Assembly (NCBI GenBank): GCA_035610365.1
Contig: CM069433.1
Location: 81,130,236 to 81,194,235 of the forward strand
Length of the DNA stretch: 64,000 nucleotides
DNA from: Aquatica leii
Taxonomy: Eukaryota > Arthropoda > Insecta > Coleoptera > Lampyridae
Direction: 5' to 3'
In this document: positions 36,566 to 48,079 of the stretch, piece after piece
Layout: every line of letters starts with the position of its first letter
How positions within the stretch are numbered: the stretch's first letter is position 1
Notes under the pieces: generated by a model
Seen by the model: only the letters and a program-made list of their open reading frames with translations
Database searches by the model: none
Told to the model about the DNA's origin: nothing
Program-made: the position numbers and the translations under genes

Positions 36566-39500
36566 TTATATACATGTTTTCGTTATCTGTAGAAATTTGT
36601 ATAAATATTTAAAGATATTAATATTATTACTATTTAAAATGTTAGGTAACCACACTGGAGAAGGAAAACCATTGTTATTAAGAATTTGAAGTAAGTTGTT
36701 ACTGTGATAGTAATTTAACCGACAGTTAAATAAGAGATGATTAATATCACCTACTTCTCCGCATTCGCAAAAAGGAGTATCCTTTATACCAATTTTAAAA
36801 AGATGTGAAGGAAATCTTCCATGGTATAATTTGATCCTACTAATGGTGGATATAAAACATCTGCTGAGGTAAATCTTCTTTTGATACCAATGATGCGAAG
36901 GAATATTTGGGTGAATTTTGTAATAGAATGATTTTGAATTACTTCTCAATTCTTTCCATTTTAAATTCCATAGAAACTGACAATGTTCTTCAATAACTGG
37001 GAATAGATCATTGGTGGCGAGGTAATCGCTGTATTTGTTGTTTGACGTAATTTCACTTTTAGCCAATCTATCGACCTCCATATTGCCATGTGTACCACTA
37101 TGTGCTTTAACCCATAAGAAATAAATATTAATATTGAGTTGTAATGCCAGATCTAGCTGAGTTATAATATTGGCGATAATTGGATTTGGGAAAACAGCTT
37201 TATTTAAGTTAAAGTTACTTATGCTTAATAAAACAGATTGCGAATCTGAACATATCACGACACATTTTAACTTATTATTTATTGTCCACTCGATTGCTTG
37301 TAAAATTGCAACTGCTTCTGCCGAAAAAATACTTAATAATGAATTGAGGGAAAACGAAAGTTTATACAAAATTGACGGCACGTATATTGCACCTCTTAGA
37401 GCCGCCTCCATCTTAGATCCGTCCGTAAAAATAAATGTTGCGTGTGAAGGAAACTTAGTTTTAGCTTCTTTAAAGACTGTGTTTGAATTTGTGTTAGGTA
37501 AGTAGTTAGGTAGAGTGACACAGGGTTTCATTAATAGTAGTTTATAATCTAAATTGTATATAGCCGGTTCGTGAAAATATTTCTGATTTAGAAAATTAAG
37601 TTGGTGACATATTACAAATGCTTCTGTGAGTGGTGGGGAATTTTTCTTTATCCAATATGTTTCGGTTAAGTTACGGATGTGTAAACTATAAATTTTATTA
37701 TATAAACTAGGGTTTTTACGTTTTAGTTTTAAAAGAAATTTGGAGGCTAAAAAAAGTCTTCTGCACCACAGTGGTTGCTCTAAACTTTCAACAAGACAAC
37801 ATTGATTTGGGGAAGATTTCATAACACCCATACAAATATTAATGGCTTTATATTGGATTTTATCAAGCTTTTGGAGGTGAGTGTTACTTGCAGCCCCGTA
37901 AAGAATACATCCATAGTCTATTATGCTTCTTATGTATGATCTATAAAAAAGAAGGGCTATTTCCTGATTACAACCCCAAGCAAACCTACAGGTATATTTT
38001 AAAAGGTTAATACATTTTTCGGTTTTATTAGTAATATGTAAAATTTGATCTCTCCACAATAATTTAGAATCTAATTTAATGCCTAAATATTTGAACGTTT
38101 GACAGATAGGGAAAGACATATTATTTAGAAGTATGTGGTTTTGCTTGGGTATCCTTTTTCGAGTAAAAAACATAACAGTAGACTTTGTTGTTGAAATATC
38201 AAATCCGTTTTGAAAACACCAACTTGTAAGGTTGTTAGTAGCGTAGGTAAGATTTTTAATAGCATCTTGTTGATTTGGTTTTGTAGAATAGACTACAAAA
38301 TCATCAGCATATTGAATACATTGTATATTATTGCCAAGTATCTGATGCAAATCCGCAGTGTAAATATTAAATAAGAGAGGACTAAGCACTGAACCTTGAG
38401 GTAAGCCCTGTGATGTAAGCCTAGGACCAATCAATTTGTTGTTGTATTTAATGGTTATTTTTCTGGAATTAAATAAATTAAAAAGTGTATAGACTATGTG
38501 TGTTGGTAGATTCAAAGCAGCTAATTTCTCAGATAATAACCATAAATTGACATTTTCGTATGCGTTTGCTATGTCTAAAAATAAACCGGCTGTAGTTAAG
38601 TTATCAGTGCGTGCAAGTTGGAGATCTGTAACTAGATGAACAGTAGCATCACTAGAACCAAACCCAGGTTTGAAACCATATTGGTTTGGAGGAAGCGAAT
38701 TGTTTTTGAGAAGCCAATATTCTAAACGAAATTTTATTAACCTTTCGAATGTTTTGGTTACACACGATGAGAGGGATATGGGTCTATAACTGTTGTACAA
38801 TTCTCGATCTTTACCTGTCTTATAAAAAACTATGATGTAGCTATTCTTAAGTAATTGTGGTACATATGAAAATTTCCACATATCATTAAAAATATCTAAA
38901 AGATATTGTTTAGCCTGAGGTCCTAGATGTGATAACATAGGGTAACATATATTATCCGGTCCAGGAGAAGTATTACAGTTTTTTTTAATGGCTTGATTTA
39001 ATTCTTCTGGTGTAAATTGTTGAGATAAAAAAGTATTATTGTTGTTTAAATAAGAGCAAACAGGCACGTTGTTATTTGCAGACGGAGGTGTTAAACTATT
39101 TAAAATATCTTCAGCGAGTTTATCTGAAATTGTGATATCTGCGGAGCCCCTTTTCAAGTTTTTAACATGTTTCCAAATACGATTTATTGGAGTACTTTTA
39201 TTTAAATTGTTACAATACTTAATCCAAGATTGTTTGGCTTTAGTTTTAAACAGTCGTTTACATTCCGCAGATATTTTTTTGCATTGTATGTAATTATAAT
39301 CGTTAGCTTGCTTTTTATATAACGCAAGAGCTTGTTTTCTTTTGAAAACAAACTTGTCACATTCTTTATCCCACCAGATAGCATGTTTCCGTCTATTGGG
39401 TATGAAAGGTTTATTTAGTTTAAATGTTTTGGAAGCGGTATTATTCAAGGAGTCAAAAAAGAAATTAACTCTATCTTCTAAATTCTTTACATTTGAGCCA

Positions 39501-40273
39501 GATGTAAAATAATTTTCTAAGAGCGTGGTATATTCACTCCAATTGGCAGACTTCACACACCATTTACGAATAGGATAGATAACTTTGTTGTTATGTGGCA
39601 TACCAGTTAATTTTATCATAATAGGAAAATGATCTGAGCCTAAGCTGTCGTCTTCTACGTCCCATGTCAATTGCGCAATTAAATTTGGTGTCGCTATACT
39701 GATATCTACACATGATTTTTTGACATTATTAGGTATTAGTCTAGTAGGTAAACCTGTATTTATAACAATTAAATTTGTGTTATCGATGGCTTCCGATAAG
39801 ATAACACCTTCTTTATTAGAGTAATCAGACCCCCAAAGACCATGATGTGCATTAAAATCTCCACCTATGATAACGTTAGAGAAGATCGAAAATAATTTGA
39901 CCCATTGACGCGTAGTAATATTTACTGTAGGTGCTCTATAAATAGAGAGAAAATTGTACCACCTATCGTTAATTAAAACTTCTATACCACATAATTCAAG
40001 TTTACCAAAGTCGTAATTAAAACTAATTGGTTTAAAGACAAATTGTGTAGAGACTAATATTGCGACTCCTCCTTTACCGTCGCTTCTGTCGTTTCGCAAA
40101 ATGTTAAAACCAGGAAATGTAAGATTTATTTTAGAATTTAACCAAGTTTCGGATATTAATGCTATATCAATATTTCGATCTGCTAAAAACTTTTAAAAGC
40201 TATGTTTGTTGGAAACTAGGGATCTAGCATTCCATTGTACGATATTAATATTTGTCTCAACTTAGTAAGCCAT
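36566..40273 (-). pseudogene. LINE ORF2: AP endonuclease, reverse transcriptase, RNase H
   Basis: The uninterrupted part (40,099-36,566) has 1,177 residues. Endonuclease: GGDFNAHHG at 79-87 and SDHFPI at 155-160. RT: SPGPDNI at 378-384, YRPISLSSC at 438-446, FLDIANAY at 507-514 (catalytic Asp), QGLPQGSVLSPLLF at 564-577 and YADD at 597-600. RNase H: D893 (TDGS), E928 (AEA), D952 (SDSQS), D1010 in HGNMEVDRLA. A CxCG-x7-H-x4-C motif lies at 1,111-1,126. Upstream in the same frame the true N-terminus can be read back to ATG at 40,273: INIVQWNARSLVSNKHSF, then DIALISETWL. This stretch holds two TAA codons, at codon 4 and within SF-stop-KFLAD. The protein would nick target DNA and copy the element's RNA into it (target-primed reverse transcription). 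Confidence 0.92.
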
Positions 40274-40275
40274 TT

Positions 40276-41650
40276 TTAATGTAAAGTATTAGAGGAAAAC
40301 GTATTAATATATTTAGCAATTTGTATTTCTATATCTTTATCTATATCAGTTATGTCAACAATATCTTTGTTTATATATTTATGAACTAATTCATTGGTAA
40401 GATTGGTAATAAGTTCTATTAATTTTTCTTTATGAGCCATGAAATCATCTCGATGTGGGTTTGGTAACACCGAGTGCGTAGGCGTAACATATTCCTTTTC
40501 AGAGATGAATGGCACTTTGTTTTCTGTGGGGCTAATAATTTTACGTTTTTTTTGACGATCATAGGTCGCATACGTTGGCTGGCTAAAAGAGAATTTTTGT
40601 AGAGGTCTGGGTTTACCAATGTTATCTGAGGAAGGTTTAGTAGGTAAGGGTGGATATTCGCCAAGGTTTGCAAGATCTTGGAACTTATTTTGTGTGCTAA
40701 TCGCTTTAGAGTAATGAGAATATATTTGTGAATTCTTAGCTTCGAGAAAGGAGATATTTAAATTGGCCATAGTTTCTTTAATTTTCTTTTGATTAATGTA
40801 TTCAGGGCACTGTTTTGATATTGAAGTATGATCGAGCGATTTACAGAAAATACATTTAATGGTACATTGCACATTATTTTCGTGTATCTCGCCACATTTT
40901 GAGCATCTTTGTTTACCTTTACAATGTTGTTGCATGTGACCATATCTTAAACAGCTATTACATTGTATTACTGGATATACAAATGGTTCGACTTCAAAAG
41001 AAACCTGATTAATATAAACGTATTTTGGTAGCGTGCTACCCAAAAAAGAAACGCTAATTAATTGCCTGCGGACAAATTTTTGATTACCAGCCGAATCCAA
41101 TGTTTTTCTAAGAAAGCGTTTTACTTCTGTTACGTTAGAGTTTGATAATTTTATCTCGTTTAAAATGTAATTGTCGTCAAAGAATGTATCGATACCTTTG
41201 ATTATACCTTTACGTTCGACAAAGTATTTTGGAATATATGCTATAAAATTATTATCAGTAATACACGTGTGCGTTATAATTTTATTTGCAGCTAAGTAAC
41301 TTCTAAATTCTAATCTTATTTTGTTACGTCCTAATGATTTAATATCTGAAATTTGTGACCGAATATCAGCGTCTTGTTTTAAATAATGACCAACACGAAT
41401 AGTGTAATTTACCAATATTTTTATCATTTGATTCAACGTATACGAAATAAGGTCCTATGTCGGTACTTCGGTAGCGTAATTTAAGGTCGTAATGTTGAGT
41501 TTTACTAATTTTTGAATTACTTGGATTATTATTATGACAAGGAACGGACTCACCGATATCCATTGTCGATGCGATATTATCACCACCAGGTGCACTGTTA
41601 AGGTCACCTGCTTCACCGTATCTTCCACTATCCATTGTAACAAACACCAA
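40276..41650 (-). pseudogene. LINE ORF1: gag-like nucleic-acid-binding protein
   Basis: ORF1 starts at ATG 41,650 (MVFVTMDSGRYGEAGD) and reads to ESNDKNIGKLHYS. The frame shifts near 41,400 and continues as RVGHYLKQDADIRSQIS down to a TAA at 40,278-40,276. The original protein would have been near 450 residues. It carries an RRM-like gag core, with the segment QLISVSFLGSTLPKYVYINQ, followed by three CCHC-type knuckles: CNSCLRYGHMQQHC, CSKCGEIHENNVQC and CIFCKSLDHTSISKQC. A basic, Ser/Pro-rich tail follows. I-factor ORF1 proteins of this design bind element RNA and form ribonucleoprotein particles. The single frameshift is visible as two overlapping open frames between 41,366 and 41,436. Confidence 0.85.
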
Positions 41651-41786
41651 ACTTAAAGAGTAAAATCAATTAAATTAAATTTAAAAATCCAAACTAAATC
41701 AAATTAAATTAAATAAACTTCTGTAACTTAAAATATGCAGTTTTTAGAAAATACGTCCGCACTGTAAGAGTGTGAAAGTGTGAATG

Positions 41787-41796
41787 ATTTTTAGAA
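41787..41796. repeat. LINE target-site duplication, 5' side
   Basis: ATTTTTAGAA matches 36,464-36,473 exactly; two further bases (TT) also agree. It marks the LINE's 5' end at 41,786. Confidence 0.7.
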
Positions 41797-43901
41797 TTAG
41801 TAAAACTATAAATATGTTTTGAATTTTACTCGGATCAATTTACAACCTTATAGCAATTTCATTGAAATCAGTTTCTAATTGTTTTTGCTTGTTTTTTGTA
41901 CGTTCACATATACGTACGTTTTATATTAAAACTTACTTAACCCAAAAAAAAGTCTCTAAAAATATTTAGTGGCAACAAAGTTTTTGTTTATTAAAAAAAT
42001 AACCTAATTATTGCTTTGAATTTAATTGTTATTGTAATATTACAAAACAGTAAATAAAATTTACAAAAACTACAAACTAAACTAAAAGCAAACGGTTAAC
42101 TGTTATGTAGATACATTTTGTAACTGTTGTAGGTTTAATTAAAACTTACCTCGCCACATAAAACCTTTTGTTTATTTGAAAGTACTAAGATTTATTATAT
42201 TCGCATTACGTTGCAAACTTAATCCTATTTGAAAAGACTGATACAGTTGCGTTAAACTTTATGTTCGACAAACATTACTTAGAAAATTTGGGTTAAGCTC
42301 TTATAAACTAGCACCACGTTGTTTTAGAATTTGTTATAACGTCTTTTTACTAAATAATCTGATGGCAATGGTTTTATATCTAAAAAATATAACATTGTTT
42401 TTAAAGTTATATATAAGTATAGACAAAAGTTATTTAATCATACATCTAAAAAAATGTAAGCATTTATGTAAATTATTTAAAAAGTAAGTGGATTGTTTTG
42501 CTATAACAAATGAAACATTTTTTTAATGCATTAGTCTTATTATATTCACTAGATTCTAAAGTAAACATTTAAAGCATAATGTAAAAATTAACTACTAAAA
42601 AAAAAGAAAACAGTTATTTATGTTAAGAATATATTTTATATTTAAATTATATTTAAAAAAAATTTTATAAATTTGTTTAACAAAATTAAAATCAAACCGC
42701 TTGTATAATAATTTACGTTCAATATTTAAGAAGATTTTTACTATTGTCTAAATACTCTAAACAAAGGAATAAACGAAACGTACAATATTTTTAAAATGTT
42801 TTCCTTTGTTTTTTTTTTAAATTCTGTTTTTTCTCTTAGTAATAAACTTTGTTTTAATTCTTTCTTTTATTGCTTTTTATTTGATATTCAATTTGGTTAT
42901 TGTTTATAACAATGCTGGTTAATTTTAAGCAGACACTTACATTCAATTAATTGAATGTGAATGTTTCTGAACTAACGTTTTATCTTAAAAATATAATTTG
43001 TATACTTATCGTAATCTTAGACAGTTTACTGTTATGTACTGTTTCAAAACTATACCTAATCTTGTATTTTAATAAAACAAAAATTTAATTGAAAATTCTA
43101 TTATTTCTAACACATAATATTTTTTTATATAAATACTGAAATTATTTGCAACACAATATAATTTTAGGATTTTAATGAAATCAAATAAACATATATAAAA
43201 AGTTATAATTAATAACAAAAACACATTTAATTCATTTGTAATAAGAACACAATACGTTAATTGTATGAACTACATATTAAATAATTATTTCAAAATCAAA
43301 TTAAACAATTAATTTTAATAATAAATACTGCCAGATGCAAAAAACCAAGTTAAATAAATTAGTTGTTACAACACATTTAACAATAAACAATTATGCATTT
43401 TAACAAAAACTTAGTTTTAAAATATTATTAAAGAATTTTTTACTAAAAATTTCAAATACTTTTGATTGAATATCAAAACAAAGCATCAACAGGTTAATCT
43501 TACACTACTGTATTTGTTTTTCGTTGTAGCAAAATCTTTAAAAATGTAGCGCACAATTTTTAATGTCAATCGCTTTTTATTTTTAGAAATCCAATAATTT
43601 CGTATGTCTAACACAAATAATATAATTATAAGGGAAATAAGAACTTTGACAAAAATATCATATTTTTAATAAAATTATTTTTGTAATACTATATTAAAAG
43701 AAACTTAGGCTTCGCAGTCGCTCTCTTTATACGGTTGTCAGTAAACTTAAATCTTGTATTATTAATGCCTAACATGTAGCATTAAACGCGTCACGTCAAA
43801 AAAGAATATGTTTTAAAGATTTTTATTTTAGTGTAACTTTAAAATCATATTTTTTGTATAAAAAAGTTTTTCTAACAAAATAATTCTTCTATTTAACTTA
43901 C
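41797..43901 (-). other. AT-rich stretch; probable intron of the minus-strand gene
   Basis: It begins (reading leftwards) with the GTAAGT donor at 43,901. I see no coding exon in this 2.1 kb. The LINE insertion lies further downstream on the same strand. The next exon of the gene has not been found. Confidence 0.4.
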
Positions 43902-44160
43902 CAGGATGGCGGGTTGTGAGGTCCTCTGCGGCTAAGAGGGCCCGCAGGAGCATTAGCCCCTGCAGTATAACCCTCAGCCAGCATTTCAACATAGTCACTT
44001 CACACTTTCACATATTGCTGCCGAAGCGTAAATCATGTTGCAACACACTAACCTTGCTCCTGCGGCAAACGGGTAATATGCAACACGCACACCATTTGCG
44101 CCGATGTCGGTGCCTGCCATCTGTTACCGCTAACAGAACTACACCATTATAAAATTAACC
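43902..44160 (-). CDS. First exon of an unidentified gene, probable signal peptide
   Basis: A sharply GC-richer island on the - strand ends in CCTG/GTAAGTT, a near-ideal splice donor. ATG at 43,992 opens a frame that runs to the donor: MLKCWLRVILQ, GLMLLRALLAA, EDLTTRHP plus one base (30 codons, phase 1). A basic N-end, a leucine-rich core and Ala-Ala before acidic residues look like a cleavable signal peptide. Phase-1 donors are common after signal-peptide exons. Upstream ATGs give a three-codon frame and a 41-codon frame (44,120-43,995) whose TGA lies 2 nt before this ATG. A second ATG at 43,984 opens an alternative frame (MLAEGYTAGANAPAG...) that also reaches the donor. I do not recognise the gene. 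Later exons would lie at lower coordinates or outside the window. Confidence 0.55.
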
Positions 44161-46027
44161 GGAAATAATCGCACCTTTTCACGACAACAATCATTGACTA
44201 AACAAACGTACGAAATAATTTTCTAGAAACGCCTTAATACCGTTTCAAATAAAACAAAAAGATGAATATGTAGTATGTTTTTACTTTATTTTTTTACAAT
44301 TTATATAATAATAAATTCCTATGAAACTTTACCATAACAATATTTAAATAAACTAATTAACGCACAGCATTTTATTTATGTAACTTCAATGTACTAAAAC
44401 ATCAATATTTCTAAAAATATTAACCTATAAAGCTTTCCGCATTGTGTTGTAACTGTGTAAAACATTTGTTTGTAATGTTAAATAAAACTTACAATAGTTA
44501 TAATAAAAACTGTTTGTTGTTATAAATAAAGTAAAATGTCACATCTATTTATGTTTATTGTTATTTTTTATTCAAACACGCCAAAAGAAAATGTCAATTG
44601 CAAATCAGATTTAGCTATGTTAGAATAATTATTGCTATTTTATTTCTAAATTGATAAAATACAATTGTAATTCCAATTTATTACCAACATATATTTTTTT
44701 ATGTAAAAACACAATTGACATTTAGGAGAGAAAAATTATTTGTTAACTGCCTTTGCTTGTATAAAAAGTAAATATAATATTACTGCAACAATCGTTAAAA
44801 ATAATAAAATTGTTTTAATTATGTACGTTTAAATTCTTGATTTCGTAATGTTAAAACACAATTTTTCGTACTATTGATTTTAATACGATTAAAGGTTGTA
44901 GACTGCATACGTTTCTGATCGACAGCTACAGAATGTCATTTAGCTTCTGTATTTAAATAAACGTGTATATTTTGCAATGATTATAAATATTATTTTTAAT
45001 TATCATAACTTTATCTACATTATAATAATAGAAAAAAAATTGTACAGTACAAGTTTATCACAAGAAATACCTATTATACCAACCAACTAATCAGCAATAT
45101 ATTATGTTAATTTTTTGCTTAAGTATAGAGACCATAATGTAAAAATTACATTTCCAAATTAACCGTAAAAGCTGTTACTAAAATTGGATCAAACTTTTAC
45201 AACAAGATTGCTAATTTAGGTTAAAACACTACATTATCTGCATTAACAAACGCTGAAATCAATGATTATCAAATTACACAAATTACAAAGCTCATAAGTG
45301 TTATTTTTGTACAATTTTACAAATATTGTATCTCAAGATTTATTGCGTTTTAGAAAAATTTCAAATATAAATATTTTGCAATTACTTGTTTTTTAAAGTT
45401 TTGTGTAACAATACGTTTATTGTCTTCTCATTAGTAATTTGTTTTTTACAAAATAATATTAACATTACTCTTAGTTATAATAAATTTTGGTTTACAATTT
45501 TTTATTATTAAAAACATTATTTATTATAGTGAAATGTTAACTAAACAAAAATGTTTTATACTCTTGTAAAAGAAATGCTTTACAGACTCTCGATATATTT
45601 CCAAAGTGTGTATGCAGTAAGCCCCGATAAAAAATTAATGTTCAATTATTTTGTTCTTAACGTAAGTATCATCTTTACGTTTTTTTTTGTGGTGATTTAT
45701 TTGACGATTATATAGAAAACTTTTACATTAATCTAAAACAATTAAATAGACTTATTATTTTGCTATTTTATGTTTGACTATTTATGAAATATTTTTAATT
45801 GAGAACTTTTTTCATGACTTATTTACATATTTTTCTGAAGAGTGGTAATTATTTTTTATTTTAACCACATTTACGTATTTTTAGAAAAGAAACTTTTTAT
45901 TTGTGAAACACTAATATTTACATTATTTTATGTTAACTTTCAAAAGATAGCTATACAACTGATCGAATTTATTATAGACAAAATCAATTCAAAACTGATC
46001 ATATTGATTGTGCAGAATTTAAAAACA
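44161..46027. other. AT-rich stretch, no gene seen
   Basis: It would contain the promoter of the minus-strand gene just right of 44,160. I can single out no element. The frame at 45,842-46,033 (+) has no motif. Confidence 0.45.
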
Positions 46028-46965
46028 AATTAAGTAGGTTTTTGAAGAGTTTTTTTTTTTTAATAAAACAGCCATTGGTTAATTGGAACCATTTTTTTTT
46101 TTTTTTTTTTCTTCTTCCTTTATTTTAACTTTAGATATATTTAGTTGACAACGTTTCGCTTATAAATTTAAGCTTTATCAAGTCTTTATACATTTATCTG
46201 CAAAATTCATTAAGATTAACATGTGTATTAATGTAAACAGTTATTATTTTTTTTTTTTTTTTTATATATAATTTTATCATGATTATATTTATATTATGAG
46301 TGTCAATTTGGATTAATTTAATGAAAAAGTTTTTTTTGTACTTACCTAAATTTTATAAATTTGTGAACTATCAATTAAGTAATTACTGAAAATTTAAATT
46401 TCTAATTTTTGTAGTATTTGATGTTAGTTATATTTTATAGTTAAATTTGTTGTAAATAAATTTCCATATTTAAATATTTCTTTTAATTGAAAAATTTTTG
46501 TTAAAAGTATTACTTGTGTATTCTGGTGTCTGTTGATAAGTGTAAAATGTAATTTCACAACAAATTTAACTATAAAATATAACTAACATCAAATACTACA
46601 AAAATTAGAAATTTAAATTTTCAGTAATTACTTAATTGATAGTTCACAAATTTATAAAATTTAGGTAAGTACAAAAAAAACTTTTTCATTAAATTAATCC
46701 AAATTGACACTCATAATATAAATATAATCATGATAAAATTATATATAAAAAAAATAATAACTGTTTACATTAATACACATGTTAATCTTAATGAATTTTG
46801 CAGATAAATGTATAAAGACTTGATAAAGCTTAAATTTATAAGCGAAACGTTGTCAACTAAATATATCTAAAGTTAAAATAAAGGAAGAAGAAAAAAAAAA
46901 AATGGTTCCAATTAACCAATGGCTGTTTTATTAAAAAAAAAAACTCTTCAAAAACCTACTTAATT
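46028..46965. repeat. 0.94-kb near-perfect palindrome
   Basis: The left arm is 46,028-46,453 and the right arm 46,557-46,965, with a 103-bp spacer. The arms read as exact reverse complements apart from the lengths of T/A runs (for example about 18 T against 12 A, and about 17 T against 8 A). The outer ends start AATTAAGTAGGTTTTTGAAG and the arms meet the spacer at TTTGTTGT. Each arm contains an A-rich tail preceded by a CTTGATAAAGC / TAAGCGAAACG hairpin, as in the other structured motifs here. There is no coding frame. It could be two inverted copies of a retroelement 3' end, a fold-back element, or a chimeric-read assembly artefact. Confidence 0.9.
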
Positions 46966-47323
46966 ATAAAACATAAACAAAAAACAGCAAAAAACCTCTT
47001 TTCATATAAAAAATTTAAAAACAAAGTTTAACAAAAAGTGATATATTATATTATATAGTTTATAACTACACTCTGTGACATTAAAATTATAGTACCAAGA
47101 AGGGGTGGGTATTTTGTGGCCAAACTTGAAACGAAGGTTTAGCTACTCAGAGGTGGTAAATGATTTAAATTTTATTCAAATGGACTAAGTGGTAATGGCA
47201 TATCTGACGTGTTTTTTTTTGTTTCTACTATTGCATTAACGTATTTCATGTCATAGTCATAGTTAATTTTTATATTGTTATCTCTTGTGATTCTTCTGTT
47301 TAGCTTGTTTTAAAAATGTGATT
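46966..47323. other. AT-rich flank, no gene seen
   Basis: Between the palindrome and the Tc1 remnant. It may include the decayed left end of the Tc1 element, but no terminal inverted repeat is evident. Confidence 0.4.
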
Positions 47324-47900
47324 ATGCCTAGAGTGCGACAACGTGAAAATTACAGCCAATTAAGCAAATTTGATCAAGATCAAATAGTTGGCTTACGTAA
47401 AGGTAGTTTTTTATACAAAGAAATTGCAAATCGTCGCAACCAAAACCAATCAAGCATAAACTAGCAAAGGTCAAAATCGTCGTAGACAAGAAACTGGGGG
47501 ACGGAGGCAAACAAATAAGGTGTGGGACCGCCATCTTCGACTTAAAGACCTTTTTTCAGTGCCAGATCTTATCGGTTACATCTTGTGCTACTACAACGGC
47601 TTAGCATCGACATCGACGTTTAGAGTGGTGGAAGTTGAGACTCAACTGGAATCTAAAATGACATAGAATAGTTTTTAGTATAGAACTACGATTATGACTA
47701 TATGAAAGTTAGACGAAGACATGGCGAACGGCGTAATGTTTAATTTTTTTTCAGCGGCATGTGCACCACACTGTGGGGATTCTGATATGGAGTGCTATAA
47801 TCTATAAAAATAAGTTTTGTTTAGTATTTATCCAAGACAATATAAACGCCCGGTGATATGTTAATAAAGTGATAGAACCCCATTTTGAATAATAGTTATC
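47324..47900 (+). pseudogene. Tc1-type transposase remnant
   Basis: ATG at 47,324 opens MPRVRQRENYSQLSKFDQ, then IVGLRKGSFLYKEIANRR, the N-terminal helix-turn-helix typical of insect Tc1 transposases (MPRxRQ...LSxFxxxxIVGLRExGxSYxxIA). After a stop, weaker pieces follow in shifting frames: a KVRRRHGERRNV-like segment (family RxWRRxGER), a VGILIWSAI-like segment (family GGIMVWGxI) and FIQDNINA with VIEPHFE (family LNxxRYxxEVLxPH). These cover the DDE region in the right order, but the catalytic Asp residues are not convincingly preserved. The element would have moved by cut-and-paste into TA. It is clearly dead and old. Confidence 0.68.
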
Positions 47901-48079
47901 CCCACATAACAAGATACTATTGACCTATTTAAAAATGTCAATGTTAATTTCTTGCCATGTTGCGTTGATCGCATTTGAGTTTTAAAGTTATAGGTAGTAA
48001 CAAGTAAACAATGGTAGCCATATTGTCTAAAATCTTAGTTTTATTTTGTGTCCGGTTAGTGTGCCGTTTTTAAAAAGTA

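Larger units (their letters stand above)
36474..41786 (-). mobile_element. Near-complete I-clade LINE (non-LTR retrotransposon)
   Basis: The element is on the - strand and about 5.3 kb long. It runs from CATTCACACTTTCACACTCT at 41,786 to a 26-nt poly-A tail (T run 36,474-36,499), with matching ATTTTTAGAA at both flanks. It has a 5' UTR of about 135 nt, ORF1 (gag-like, three CCHC knuckles) and ORF2 (AP endonuclease, RT, RNase H, C-terminal cysteine motif). ORF2's ATG lies 2 nt beyond the ORF1 stop. The RNase H domain after the RT and the gag-type ORF1 point to the I/Nimb/Loner/R1 side of the LINE tree; I favour the I clade. A few lesions (one ORF1 frameshift, two early ORF2 stops) suggest a dead but fairly young copy. 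Confidence 0.88.

Noticed and set aside
36498-39384. Several short frames overlapping the LINE
   Set aside because: They are shadows of the 1,177-residue ORF2 in other frames.
43916-44152. 78-codon + frame over the GC-rich island
   Set aside because: It starts at GTG, lies antisense to the signal-peptide exon with its strong donor, and has no motif. Taken as a shadow of the minus-strand exon.
45842-46033. 63-codon frame left of the palindrome
   Set aside because: AT-driven composition, no motif, and it runs into the palindrome border.
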